NCBI GenBank assembly: GCA_944325525.1
Contig: CALVAK010000006.1
Location: 33,244 to 97,243, forward strand
Length of the DNA: 64,000 bases
Origin: Candidatus Gastranaerophilales bacterium
Lineage (GTDB): Bacteria > Cyanobacteriota > Vampirovibrionia > Gastranaerophilales > Gastranaerophilaceae
Direction of reading: 5' to 3'
Part shown: positions 1 to 9,188 of the stretch, in pieces
Position numbering within the stretch: position 1 is the first letter of the stretch
How the letters are laid out: every line of letters starts with the position of its first letter
Program-made: the position numbers and the translations under genes
The notes under the pieces: model-generated
Seen by the model: only the letters and a program-made list of their open reading frames with translations
Databases searched by the model: none
Told to the model about the DNA's origin: nothing

Positions 1-413
1 TAGAGCAGGAAGTTTATATAAGAACTTATAAACATCTTGATAAATATAAAGAAAGCGGTAAATTTAAAAGCTGGATTAGCACTATTACTGCTAATTTATG
101 CAGAGATTATATGAAATCTTCATATTTTAAACATTCACAAAATGCAGTTACAGACGAGGACAATATAATACAAATAAAAGATGAAAGAGAAAATATAGAA
201 GATGTATTAATAAGAAAACAACGCCAAAAACAAATTATAGATGCAATAAATTCATTAAAACCAAAATTTCGTGAAGTAATTATAATGTACGAAATGAAAG
301 ATATGAATTATGAAGAAATTTCAAAAAAAATAAATTGTCCTGTTGGGACAGTAAGATCAAGACTTTTTAACGCGCGCAAAGAATTGAGTATCATTTTAAA
401 AGATTTAATTTGA
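1..413 (+). CDS. ECF-family RNA polymerase sigma factor, 5' end outside window
   Basis: The reading frame is already open at base 3 and has no start inside the window, so the gene begins to the left. The first visible residues (EQEVYIRTYKHLDKYK, then GKFKSWISTITANLCRDY) match sigma-70 region 2, with the tryptophan-containing stretch that helps melt the -10 element. After a short acidic linker, the C-terminal part (INSLKPKFREVIIMYEM, then YEEISKKINCPVGTVRSRL) is a region 4 helix-turn-helix that contacts the -35 element. The Met at base 111 is internal and not the start. The gene ends 14 bases before a secreted Spy/CpxP-like gene, so the two probably form one operon. Family assignment is firm; the signal it answers to is inferred from that neighbour. 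Confidence 0.9.
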   Translation, partial: EQEVYIRTYKHLDKYKESGKFKSWISTITANLCRDYMKSSYFKHSQNAVTDEDNIIQIKDERENIEDVLIRKQRQKQIIDAINSLKPKFREVIIMYEMKDMNYEEISKKINCPVGTVRSRLFNARKELSIILKDLI

Positions 414-427
414 AAGGAGCATAAAAA

Positions 428-1135
428 GTGAACAAAAATTTAATTATACCTGTTTTAAGCACATTAATGGTTTTCTCAGGTCTTAATACCTGTTATGCGG
501 AAATACAACCGGTTTCAAATACTGATAATACAGCAGCACAGACAATTGAGACAAAAGAATTGCTGCCTCCGGTAAAAGACAATCTGCCGGGACCTTGCCC
601 TGAACAGTACAAAAAACCATGCCCGCCATCTTGCGATAAACCTTGTCCGCCAGATTGCACAATAAAAGGACCGCATCATCATAAACACTTTAGAGGACCT
701 CATCCTTCAAAGGCAGAAATGGAAGCTAAAAAACTAGAATTCGAGAAACGATTAAATTTAAGCGAAGCTCAAAAGCAGCAAATAGAAATTCAAAAAAAAG
801 CAGACAGAGAGAAAATAAAACCGGTTATTGATCAAATAAAACTCAAAAAACAAGAATATAAAGCGGTTCAAGCTGACTCAACTTTATCTCAAGCTGAAAA
901 GAATAAAAAATTAACTTCCATTAAAAAAGAAATGAAAGAACTTAAATTCAAAGCTGAAAAATTAAGAAAACAGAATATGGAAAGTTTTGAATCTGTTTTA
1001 ACAGATCAGCAAAAAAAAGAATTTTCGCAAATTAAAAAAGAACAAAAGCAAAAAATGGAAGAAAGAAGAAAACAGTTTGAAGAAAGAAAAAAGAATAAAC
1101 CGCAGGGCTGTCCTATAGAAAAGTTGAACAAATAG
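428..1135 (+). CDS. Secreted Spy/CpxP-like protein with Cys-Pro- and His-rich linker
   Basis: This 235-residue protein begins at a GTG preceded by AAAGGAG. Residues 1-24 form a signal peptide ending near CYA. Residues about 57-78 hold five cysteines in a Cys-Pro-rich pattern (CPPSCDKPCPPDC). A histidine-rich patch (HHHKH) follows, then a long charged helical region from about residue 95. The segment NLSEAQKQQ and a later LTDQQKKEF resemble the LTxxQ motifs of the Spy/CpxP/ZraP fold, periplasmic helical chaperones and metal sensors. Co-transcription with an ECF sigma factor recalls the CnrX/CnrH arrangement, so a periplasmic sensor or effector of envelope or metal stress is plausible. A Cys-rich paralogue lies at 50679-51182. 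Ligand and function are inferred. Confidence 0.75.
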   Translation: MNKNLIIPVLSTLMVFSGLNTCYAEIQPVSNTDNTAAQTIETKELLPPVKDNLPGPCPEQYKKPCPPSCDKPCPPDCTIKGPHHHKHFRGPHPSKAEMEAKKLEFEKRLNLSEAQKQQIEIQKKADREKIKPVIDQIKLKKQEYKAVQADSTLSQAEKNKKLTSIKKEMKELKFKAEKLRKQNMESFESVLTDQQKKEFSQIKKEQKQKMEERRKQFEERKKNKPQGCPIEKLNK

Positions 1136-1150
1136 TATATTGAACAACTA

Positions 1151-1185
1151 ACAAAAAGAGCTGATAAATATCAGCTCTTTTTGTT
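1151..1185. terminator. Bidirectional terminator between convergent genes
   Basis: AAAAAGAGCTGA and its complement TCAGCTCTTTTT form a 12-base-pair stem around a four-base loop, with U-runs on either strand. It sits between the converging Spy-like gene and the AsmA-like gene and overlaps the stop codon of the latter. Confidence 0.85.
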
Positions 1186-4100
1186 ATTGTACCCATTTAA
1201 AACTTTGAACATATCCTGATTCATTTATATCACCGTCAATAATTGCCTGAAAAATTCTTGATTCATAATCACCATTTGTAAATGACGGTATTTTTTCTAC
1301 ATCTTCAATAAAGTTTTCTCTTCCGAAATCAAACATCGATATTCCGGGTATTAGTTTAAAGAAAGTATTTAAAGACGTATTACCAAGTGTACCGAATATT
1401 GTTGAAATACGTTTTGACAACTTTCCTAAAATTTCAAGTTCAGCATGGGTTTTTGTTATATCATAAGTACCTTGTATGTATAAGCTCAAATTTTCTCCTT
1501 TAGAAAAAATTTCAATATCTTTTGCCACACCATCTTCTATCATACAGCTCCCGCTTATACTCGAAAAATACCCTGTTTTAACAAGATTCAGAAGTTCCAG
1601 AATACTGTTAAGAGTAAAACCTGTAATACCGCTTTTTACAATATTACTTGCTCTCAAAAGATATTCCAAAGAACCCAGCTTCGGCATTCTTCCGTCTGAT
1701 ATTTCACAGTATACCATTCCGGATAAATTCTTGATTCGTTCTTCATCATTTGTACCTTTTGTTTTCAAATATATTTTCCCGTTCGCTTGTCCATATATTT
1801 GATTTTTTCCTTCAAACAGTGTTTGAGCGATATAATTTGAATCAATATTGTTAAGTTCAAAATCTCCGGTTAAGGTTGTATCATTCAGGTTGTATGATAA
1901 AACACCTTGCAAATTACCTTGCTCTACTTCAAGAATCATATTATTTATAAGAAATATACCGTTTTCATCTATTGAAAAATCACCTCTAAAATTATTTGCA
2001 ATTAACGATTTCACAAGTAATTCTTTTACTTCTATATGACCGTTCTCAATAGAAAGCCCGTTTAAATCAATGTTTTTTATTTTATTATTTGTATTCATTG
2101 CTTTATGGGTATCAGATAAATTTTTCAATAATTTATCCCTGTCTATTCGATCAGCATTGATATCTAATTTGGCTATCTTTGGTTTACCTTTTATATTGTT
2201 TTCTATTTTAGAATTAACAATTATTCTTGATTCAGATATAAAACCAAAGACTTTAAGGTCGATATCTTTCTTATCAGCTTTAAATTGTATATTTTTTATT
2301 ATCGTATCAAACAAAGGAATATCAATATTTCTACAATCCATATTTCCTATGATTTTCACAACATTATTACTAAACATTTTGTATTTTAAATTACAATTAA
2401 ATGTTCCCTGTTTTAAAACAGGCGATTTTAAAAATAAATTAAGAAATCTGGCAGGCAAATTTTTATGTGTTTTTATATTAAACTCATCAAGTTCAATTTC
2501 CTTGCCATTTTTCTTCAATACTCCGTATGAAGTTGCAAATGTCATCGGATATGTCTTATTATTTTGGGAAGATATGTATTTTATATAATCAAATTTTTTA
2601 ATGTTTATTTTGTCCGGAGATATATTAAATTCTCCCGTAAGTTCTCTTTTATCGTTTGTCTCGCCTATATTTGTTTTATCAAATGATATATCCGCATCTG
2701 TATTCAATGTAAGTTTCGGAATTATATTAAGATTATTTATATTACCTGTTATCCGGGAAGAAAAACCTATATCACCTTCAACATCAATTCTTTTTGCCAA
2801 AGCCTCCGGCAGATATGTTTTAATAAAATTGTTAGTCAGTTTTGCAGTGAAATAACTGTTTATATAAGGCTTCTTATACAAATTTGATACTGTTATATCA
2901 CCAAAGAAAGGCATATCTCCTATTTGAGCGGCAACATCATTAACAATAATTTTATTATTTTTAAAATAAATAATAAAGTTATCAAACCTTAAAGGAGCCC
3001 CGGTTGATTTATGAGTTAGAGATATGTTATTTGCATCAATTTCCCCTTTTAAAACATTTTTATTAATTTCTATATTTATACCTGTCGTACCTTTATAATC
3101 ATTAAACTGCTTAAGTACTTTTTTTATTTGTTCAGGTATTATAGTTATTTTTTCAATATTATTCAAATTTGATATATTAAAATCATCAGTTTTAATTTTC
3201 AGGTTATATTCCGGATTTTGTGTATCAGTATCCTTAATATTGCCGGTGACCATAACATTAGAGTCATATAAAGCGGCATTAACATCTTCTATTGTAACTA
3301 CCGACTTATTCATAATAATTCTTCCGGATTTTGCTTTTATTGGATTATCCTCGTTGTCAGGAATAAAATTAATTACGGCATAAGCCTTATCCGGTTCAAA
3401 ATCAACAGATTTTGCCTTATATTTAAAATATAAATCGTGTTTAGAGGCAGTTTTATATAAATTTGATAAATTCGGATAATTTTCAGGATACAAATATGAT
3501 TCAGTCAAAAACTTAATAGTATCTTTTAATTTAATTTCTTTACCTGTAACTTCTATATCAACATCCGGTATTTTAGTTTCTAAATCGGTATTAATCTGTC
3601 CTGAAATTTTTATCGGAGAACTGCCTGATATACCGGTTAGAGAATTTAAAACAACTTGTGTTTCTGTAAAATCAACTATTCCTTTGATATTGTCAACAGG
3701 AGTCCTAAATCCTTCTATGAAACAAGAATTTCCGAGCAAATATAAAGCCCCTTTAACTTTCATATCTTTAAAAGCTTCCTCTGGCGGAAGCGGAGGTTCG
3801 CCATAAGCTACAGGAACTATTTTTGCTTTTAAATTTATAAATATGCGGACTGCATTTTCCGCATCGGTAATTATAGAAATACCATCTTTTACATCTTTCA
3901 GCAAAGTACTTTTATTTATTATTTCTAACAAATCTTTTACCTGAGCATTACTTGAGGAAATATTAAAATCAAAATGATTATTAATTTTTACTCTGCCTTC
4001 CACCTGCAGCGGATTTGATTTAACAAAAGCCTGAAGGGTTTTAAACTCTATAATATCTTCTTTAAAATTCAATTCACCTTCAGCATAATCAACTTTTCCG

Positions 4101-5758
4101 TATAAACCGTTATAAGATAATGCTGCATCATTAAATCGTGAATATCCGTCTATATTAATAGTATCAATCGAACCTTTTACATCTATATCAATAACACCTT
4201 TACCCGTATATATTTCCATATCCGGAATAGGACCTAATTGAAAATTAAAAACTTTACTTATAGGAACAATAATTTTTTGTGCCAGAGGGAAGTCAATATT
4301 ATCTGTTGTTTTAACTTTTACATTATTTATTCCGTCTCTATACATATAAACATAACCATTCACTTTTGCACTTTGATTATCAATAAGATTTACAAGGATA
4401 TCCATATTTAATATTCTTTTGTCAAAAGTAAGCGATATTGTCCCTTTATGTTTATTATGCAAAGATTTATCAAGTATATGTATATTATGTCCATTTACAT
4501 ATCCGGTAATATCAGGCTGCGGAACAGTTCCTTTTATATTCACCTTCCCCTCAATATCACCATATATGCCGTATGTTTTTACTTTCTCTATTGTTCTTAG
4601 TTTCGGAACAAGGGTAGGAGGTAATATCTGTACTATATTTTCAGCTCTTGAATCAGAAACTTCAACATTAATATCAAGTTCAGGTTTTTTTGCCGGAATT
4701 TTAACGAAACCATCCGCTTTAATATTTACATCTTGTGCTTTATAGTTAAACGAATTGATATTAATTTTACCTTCTTGTAAAAATATACCTGCATTTACAA
4801 CATTTTCACCGGCAGCTTTTATTTTATTTTTCCAATCATTTTTACCAAAATTTATATCACTGAATCTGGTATTAAATATTATCTTTTCCTGCTTATCTTC
4901 ATTTTTTGCAGTCGATAACTGAATATAATCAATCCTTCCTGATAAATCAGTAATATTTCTGTCAAAATATTTTTTTACATAATCGGCAAATAAATTTAAA
5001 TCTATATTATCTACAAAGCATTTTCCATTAAAAAAATATGGTTTTATACTATTAAATTTAACGGGCAATATTGTTTTTAAATCAATATCAAAATCACTCT
5101 TTAGGTTGTAACTTGAAGAAATATTATTCTCTTTAGTACCGGTCTTTGTTCGAATAGATTCAGACGATGATAATATATATCCCTTTGTACGTATTGATAT
5201 ATTTTCCCGTTCTTTAATGGATATAGTTAAAGGATTAGCAAATGCTGTTATTGTTCTATTTAACAATTCATCATTGAAATTTAATTTATAGTTATCTATG
5301 TTAATATTTAATCTTTTTATAACAGGATTTACATTATTTTTATTTTTGCCGGAAAACAGTTTTTCAAAATTAAAAACACCATCTTTATTCATAGTTATAT
5401 TGATATCCATATTATCTGCTTCCAGTTTCTTTATATTGATTTCTTTTTTCAGAAGACTTATAAGAGAAATATCAATATCAATATCATCAGCATTTATAAG
5501 AGTATATCTCTGTTCTTTATCTTTAAGCGTTAATTTATCAAGAGATACCAAAAGATTAAAGTTAATATTTGTTTTAAATTTAAGATTATCATAAATTAAA
5601 TAAGCATTTGTATATTTGTTTACAAGCTTATTTAATATTCCCTTTTCGGCTGCATTATTTAAGATAAAAGGGAATAGAAATAAATACAAGCATTCAAAAA
5701 CCGCAATAAATACAGCAATAATTAATATGAATTTTATTAGTTTTTTCTTTATATGCAT
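1184..5758 (-). CDS. Very large AsmA/TamB-like envelope protein
   Basis: This 1524-residue protein starts with a basic tip and one membrane segment (about residues 8-32). The rest is a long periplasmic beta-rich repeat region of the AsmA-like type, with many short alternating segments such as 'LINADDIDIDISLISLL' near the N-terminus. The final 250 residues contain the characteristic AsmA C-terminal pattern, including GMVYCEISDGRMPKLGSLEYLL-like and ISGSCMIEDGVAKD stretches. Members (AsmA, YhdP, TamB) are bridge-like proteins thought to carry phospholipid from inner to outer membrane, so this supports a two-membrane envelope. It is transcribed alone, divergently from pgpH across a 156-base gap. 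Family call is confident; substrate is inferred. Confidence 0.82.
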   Translation of the reverse strand: MHIKKKLIKFILIIAVFIAVFECLYLFLFPFILNNAAEKGILNKLVNKYTNAYLIYDNLKFKTNINFNLLVSLDKLTLKDKEQRYTLINADDIDIDISLISLLKKEINIKKLEADNMDINITMNKDGVFNFEKLFSGKNKNNVNPVIKRLNINIDNYKLNFNDELLNRTITAFANPLTISIKERENISIRTKGYILSSSESIRTKTGTKENNISSSYNLKSDFDIDLKTILPVKFNSIKPYFFNGKCFVDNIDLNLFADYVKKYFDRNITDLSGRIDYIQLSTAKNEDKQEKIIFNTRFSDINFGKNDWKNKIKAAGENVVNAGIFLQEGKININSFNYKAQDVNIKADGFVKIPAKKPELDINVEVSDSRAENIVQILPPTLVPKLRTIEKVKTYGIYGDIEGKVNIKGTVPQPDITGYVNGHNIHILDKSLHNKHKGTISLTFDKRILNMDILVNLIDNQSAKVNGYVYMYRDGINNVKVKTTDNIDFPLAQKIIVPISKVFNFQLGPIPDMEIYTGKGVIDIDVKGSIDTINIDGYSRFNDAALSYNGLYGKVDYAEGELNFKEDIIEFKTLQAFVKSNPLQVEGRVKINNHFDFNISSSNAQVKDLLEIINKSTLLKDVKDGISIITDAENAVRIFINLKAKIVPVAYGEPPLPPEEAFKDMKVKGALYLLGNSCFIEGFRTPVDNIKGIVDFTETQVVLNSLTGISGSSPIKISGQINTDLETKIPDVDIEVTGKEIKLKDTIKFLTESYLYPENYPNLSNLYKTASKHDLYFKYKAKSVDFEPDKAYAVINFIPDNEDNPIKAKSGRIIMNKSVVTIEDVNAALYDSNVMVTGNIKDTDTQNPEYNLKIKTDDFNISNLNNIEKITIIPEQIKKVLKQFNDYKGTTGINIEINKNVLKGEIDANNISLTHKSTGAPLRFDNFIIYFKNNKIIVNDVAAQIGDMPFFGDITVSNLYKKPYINSYFTAKLTNNFIKTYLPEALAKRIDVEGDIGFSSRITGNINNLNIIPKLTLNTDADISFDKTNIGETNDKRELTGEFNISPDKINIKKFDYIKYISSQNNKTYPMTFATSYGVLKKNGKEIELDEFNIKTHKNLPARFLNLFLKSPVLKQGTFNCNLKYKMFSNNVVKIIGNMDCRNIDIPLFDTIIKNIQFKADKKDIDLKVFGFISESRIIVNSKIENNIKGKPKIAKLDINADRIDRDKLLKNLSDTHKAMNTNNKIKNIDLNGLSIENGHIEVKELLVKSLIANNFRGDFSIDENGIFLINNMILEVEQGNLQGVLSYNLNDTTLTGDFELNNIDSNYIAQTLFEGKNQIYGQANGKIYLKTKGTNDEERIKNLSGMVYCEISDGRMPKLGSLEYLLRASNIVKSGITGFTLNSILELLNLVKTGYFSSISGSCMIEDGVAKDIEIFSKGENLSLYIQGTYDITKTHAELEILGKLSKRISTIFGTLGNTSLNTFFKLIPGISMFDFGRENFIEDVEKIPSFTNGDYESRIFQAIIDGDINESGYVQSFKWVQ

Positions 5759-5914
5759 ATAAAAGTATCTGCCAAAATTAAATAAATATATGTAAAATTT
5801 TTCATTAATAATTATATTATTGATATACTAAAAGTTCAAACACTTTACGAGATTTGCAAAATATGAGTGTTGGTGTAAAATTATTTGTGAGAACAAGGGA
5901 AATAAGCGGTATTT

Positions 5915-8005
5915 ATGAAAAAACTTAATTTAAGCAAACATCTGCAAATATTAAAATCTCCTAAAATTATAATAAATGCGATGTTAATAATAATGTTTGT
6001 GTTGATTTTTACCGGGGTAATCGTTTCAAAATATTTTTTCTTTCAAACAATCGTTGATGCCGATAATATCAGCAAAGTCATGGTTGTAGCTCCCAGAGAT
6101 ATCGTCGTTATAGATACAATAAAAACGGAAAAAAGAAAAAAAGAAGTTGCACAGAAAGTAAATCAGGTATATTCTCCTGCCGATGACAGTTATATTAAAA
6201 ATAATTTAAACGAAATAATTAATGAAATAACAATCATAAGAGAAAAGGATTCAACAGAAACAGAAAAGAAAAAAGATATAGAAATAATTCTAGACATCCA
6301 AGATCCATCCTTAAAAACATTTGTAATTTCATATTTTATAAATGCAGATGAAGAACTTTTAAACAAAATTTATGCAAATTCAAGAAAAACTCTGGTTTCT
6401 GTACTAAATGAAGGTATTACTGAAAAAGATTTTGAAGAAAATACTCTCGCCAAAATTATAAGAAGAAATGTTGACATCAATACAACGAATAATCAATTAA
6501 AAGTAATTACTGCATTATTAGAACAAGTTATAGTTCCTAATATGATTGTAGATGAAGAAGCAACTGCCCTTGCGAAAAAAAACGCACGGGATATGATTGC
6601 TCCGATAAAAGTTAAATTTAATAAAGGCGATACAATCGTAAAAGTAGGGGAACCTATCACTCAGGTAAAAAAAGAAGCATTAAGTAAAGCAGGTTATAAT
6701 ATATTAAAAATTAATTTCAAAGGTATTCTGGGTATATTCTGTCTTGTTTGCATAGGATTCGCCTCGGTATTTTACTATTTAAAATCGTTTGAACCTAAAT
6801 TTTTAAAAAGAAGATACCTGATATTTATATCTGTTCTGGCTTTATTAATGGCAATATTATCGATTTTCCTGCCGGCGACATGGTCTGTATTTATACTACC
6901 CTTTCCTCTTTTTGCTATATTATTATCAGTATTTTTAAACCCCAGAACTTCATTTTTTGCAACTGTAACGCTACTTACAATAATAACATTGTCATTACAA
7001 TTCTCGGCACTTGCAATGTCTGTATTTATATTATCTGTTATTGTTTCTTCAATAGGAACAATAACGGTTAAATATTCCAGAAGATTTGATTTAATAAGAG
7101 TCGGAGTTTATACTTCCTGTGCCATGGCATTAATTATTTTGTGTGTATATTATGACTTAGGCTTTGAAAAGCTTTCGCAAGATATTCTCGCAGGTGTTTT
7201 AAACGGGTTCATTTCAGGAGTTTTTGCTCTCGGTATGATACCTATACTTGAAAATTCATTTAGAATTATAACTCCGTTCGGACTTGCCGAGCTTGGTGAT
7301 TATAATCAGCCTTTATTAAAAAAGCTGCATGAAGCGGCACCAGGTACATTTGAACACAGCTTGAGAGTTTCGAATTTGGCAGAATCAGCAGCCGAAGCAA
7401 TAGGAGCTGATCCTATACTGGCAAGAGTTGGAGCTCTTTATCATGATGTGGGGAAAATTGTAAGACCATTATTCTTTGTTGAAAATCAAACTTACAGCGG
7501 AATCGAAAATCCGCATGAAAAACTTACACCACGTTCAAGTAAAATGGTTATAACCTCCCATACAAAAGACGGTATTACTCTTGCAAAAGAGTATCATATC
7601 CCCGAAATCATTCAGGATTTCATTGTCCAGCACCACGGAGATTCGCTGGCAAGTTACTTTTATAATCAAGCTGTTCAACAAGAAGGCATTGATAACGTAA
7701 AAGAAGAACAATTTAGATATAACGGGCCCAAACCAAATACTAAAGAAACAGCTATTTTAATGATAGCAGATGCGGTTGAATCAGCATCGAGAACATTAAA
7801 AGACCACTCGCAGGAAGAGCTGGATGCTTTAATCAATAAAATTATTAAAGACAGGCTTGACGATAACCAGCTTTCTGAAAGCCCTTTAACCCTTAAAGAT
7901 ATAAAAATTATTGCTGCAACACTTTCTCGTGTATTAAGAAGTGTTTTCCATAAAAGAATAAAATATCAAGAATCAATTGAAGAAATTCAGAATAAAGAGG
8001 AATAA
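5915..8005 (+). CDS. pgpH: 7TM-HD family cyclic-di-AMP phosphodiesterase PgpH
   Basis: This 696-residue protein has an N-terminal membrane segment (about 18-44) and an extracytoplasmic 7TMR-HDED region (about 50-260). A bundle of roughly seven membrane helices (about 265-460) and a cytoplasmic HD phosphohydrolase domain follow. Metal-binding residues are visible: EHSLRVSNLAE near 480, YHDVGK near 508, and later TSHTKDG and QHHGDS. PgpH enzymes degrade c-di-AMP to pApA and thereby affect turgor and wall homeostasis. The order pgpH-ybeY-dgkA is the one known from Firmicutes (yqfF-yqfG-dgkA). The start is supported by AAGGGA upstream. An alternative 21-codon frame from 5863 overlaps this start and is not called. 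Confidence 0.92.
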   Translation: MKKLNLSKHLQILKSPKIIINAMLIIMFVLIFTGVIVSKYFFFQTIVDADNISKVMVVAPRDIVVIDTIKTEKRKKEVAQKVNQVYSPADDSYIKNNLNEIINEITIIREKDSTETEKKKDIEIILDIQDPSLKTFVISYFINADEELLNKIYANSRKTLVSVLNEGITEKDFEENTLAKIIRRNVDINTTNNQLKVITALLEQVIVPNMIVDEEATALAKKNARDMIAPIKVKFNKGDTIVKVGEPITQVKKEALSKAGYNILKINFKGILGIFCLVCIGFASVFYYLKSFEPKFLKRRYLIFISVLALLMAILSIFLPATWSVFILPFPLFAILLSVFLNPRTSFFATVTLLTIITLSLQFSALAMSVFILSVIVSSIGTITVKYSRRFDLIRVGVYTSCAMALIILCVYYDLGFEKLSQDILAGVLNGFISGVFALGMIPILENSFRIITPFGLAELGDYNQPLLKKLHEAAPGTFEHSLRVSNLAESAAEAIGADPILARVGALYHDVGKIVRPLFFVENQTYSGIENPHEKLTPRSSKMVITSHTKDGITLAKEYHIPEIIQDFIVQHHGDSLASYFYNQAVQQEGIDNVKEEQFRYNGPKPNTKETAILMIADAVESASRTLKDHSQEELDALINKIIKDRLDDNQLSESPLTLKDIKIIAATLSRVLRSVFHKRIKYQESIEEIQNKEE

Positions 8006-8015
8006 ACAGGCAAAT

Positions 8016-8516
8016 ATGTTTAATATAAATATCTTCCTGCAAAACGAATATCCGGATTTTAATATTGATGATACCGTAATTTATAATAATACAGTTAAAA
8101 TTGCAGATTACATAGTTTCTGATAAAGATATTTTTAATAAATCCTGTTTATATAAATATAAATTTAAAACTATAGTATTTGACATTATCTTAACCGATAA
8201 TAAATATATACAAAGAATAAATAATGAATACAGGAAAAAAGATTCTCCAACCGATGTCATAACTTTTGCAATGTTTGCTGATTCGAATGAAGAAGAACGA
8301 TTTATTCTTGATGAAGAAATTTATCTGGGAGAAATAATAATATCTCTGGATAGAATTAAAGAACAATCAACCGAAAATAATATTTCTTTTGAAGATGAAC
8401 TATACTTTGTAATTTCTCACGGTATCTTACATCTTCTTGGTTTTGACCACCAGAGCCTTGAAGATTATCAATTTATGGTGACAAATCAGAATAAAGCAAA
8501 GGCTGTAGTATTATGA
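8016..8516 (+). CDS. ybeY: Endoribonuclease YbeY (rRNA maturation factor)
   Basis: This 166-residue protein carries the UPF0054 zinc-binding motif HGILHLLGFDH near residues 134-144, with three histidines in the usual spacing, and the upstream NNEYRKKDSPTDVITF motif. YbeY is a single-strand endoribonuclease needed for 16S 3'-end maturation and ribosome quality control. The ATG at 8016 is chosen over an upstream in-frame ATG at 7977 because it has an AACAGG/AAAGAGG site just before it and gives the family's normal length. The gene follows pgpH by 10 bases and overlaps dgkA by four (ATGA), so translation is probably coupled. Confidence 0.93.
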   Translation: MFNINIFLQNEYPDFNIDDTVIYNNTVKIADYIVSDKDIFNKSCLYKYKFKTIVFDIILTDNKYIQRINNEYRKKDSPTDVITFAMFADSNEEERFILDEEIYLGEIIISLDRIKEQSTENNISFEDELYFVISHGILHLLGFDHQSLEDYQFMVTNQNKAKAVVL

Positions 8517-8890
8517 CCAGATTTAAATCAAAAAGTATTATACAAAGTATATTAAATGCTCTAAGAGGATTAAAACTTGCACTGGTTTCACAAAGAAATT
8601 TCAGAATAGAATTAATTGCTGCATTTTTTGTTATTACAGCTGCAATTTTACTTGATTTTTCAATTACTGACATTTGTATTTTAATTCTAACAATAATGAT
8701 AGTACTCATTTGCGAACTAATGAACTCTGTCATTGAATTTACACTTGATGCGGTGTATAAAAACAATTACTCAAAACTTGTAGGTATGGCAAAAGATATG
8801 TCGGCAGGTATTGTTTTATTTTCAGTTTTCGGGAGTGTAATTATCGGAATTTTAATTTTTGCTTCTAATATTTTATCTTTTTATAAATAA
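8513..8890 (+). CDS. dgkA: Diacylglycerol/undecaprenol kinase DgkA
   Basis: This small membrane kinase of 125 residues has an N-terminal amphipathic stretch and three hydrophobic helices. The signature ELMNSVIEFTLDAV corresponds to the E-x2-N-x3-E catalytic pattern of the prokaryotic DgkA family, and AKDMSAGIVLF matches its second motif. In Gram-positive bacteria the enzyme phosphorylates undecaprenol for wall-lipid recycling. In enterobacteria it phosphorylates diacylglycerol. Sequence alone does not choose between them. It overlaps ybeY by four bases and closes the operon. Confidence 0.92.
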   Translation: MTRFKSKSIIQSILNALRGLKLALVSQRNFRIELIAAFFVITAAILLDFSITDICILILTIMIVLICELMNSVIEFTLDAVYKNNYSKLVGMAKDMSAGIVLFSVFGSVIIGILIFASNILSFYK

Positions 8891-8950
8891 AAAAAAGACC
8901 GAAAAATTCGGTCAAACAGTTTACGAGTGAGAGTGGAATATGTATAGTTT
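8890..8950 (-). ncRNA. Candidate small RNA 1 with minus-strand terminator
   Basis: On the minus strand the hairpin GACCGAATTTTTCGGTC (8897-8913) is followed by a run of U. No gene on that strand ends nearby; the closest stops at 9165, beyond a dispersed repeat. About 40 bases upstream lies a TATTATAA -10-like element (8951-8960). The segment between is pyrimidine-rich and contains CCACTCTCACTC. The same layout, with related sequence, recurs at 46885-46975. Alternatively this is the distal terminator of the gene at 9165-9788. No convincing -35 box was seen. Confidence 0.4.
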
Positions 8951-9040
8951 TATAATACTTGTTTAAATACAGGTTCGTATATTAACCAAATGTATATTTT
9001 TAAGACTTATATTAAATAGTCCTGTGATATAAGGATTATA

Positions 9041-9188
9041 ATCTAGTGTCGCAACTTACCGCAGGCTCTCTTGAAATTGCTGTCGCTGCCTTCTCTTCAT
9101 CGCCGTACAGTTGCTCAACTTTTCAAAACGCCACTCACAAAAATTTACTAATACTTCCAATTTATTATGAATTTTTCTCCGGACAATT
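9041..9188 (+). repeat. Dispersed intergenic repeat, copy 1 (full length)
   Basis: This copy begins ATCTAGTGTCGCAACTTACC and ends TGAATTTTTCTCCGGACAAT. It shares both ends and several internal blocks (TTGCTGTCGCTG, CGTACAGTTGCTCA, TTTTCAAAACGCC) with the copies at 46655 and, inverted, at 41071. The ends show only weak inverted similarity around TGTC. Its right end lies inside the last codons of the minus-strand gene at 9165-9788. Confidence 0.8.

Noticed and set aside
5863..5928. 21-codon frame overlapping the pgpH start
   Set aside because: It has no ribosome binding site and overlaps in another frame; translational coupling is possible but unsupported.
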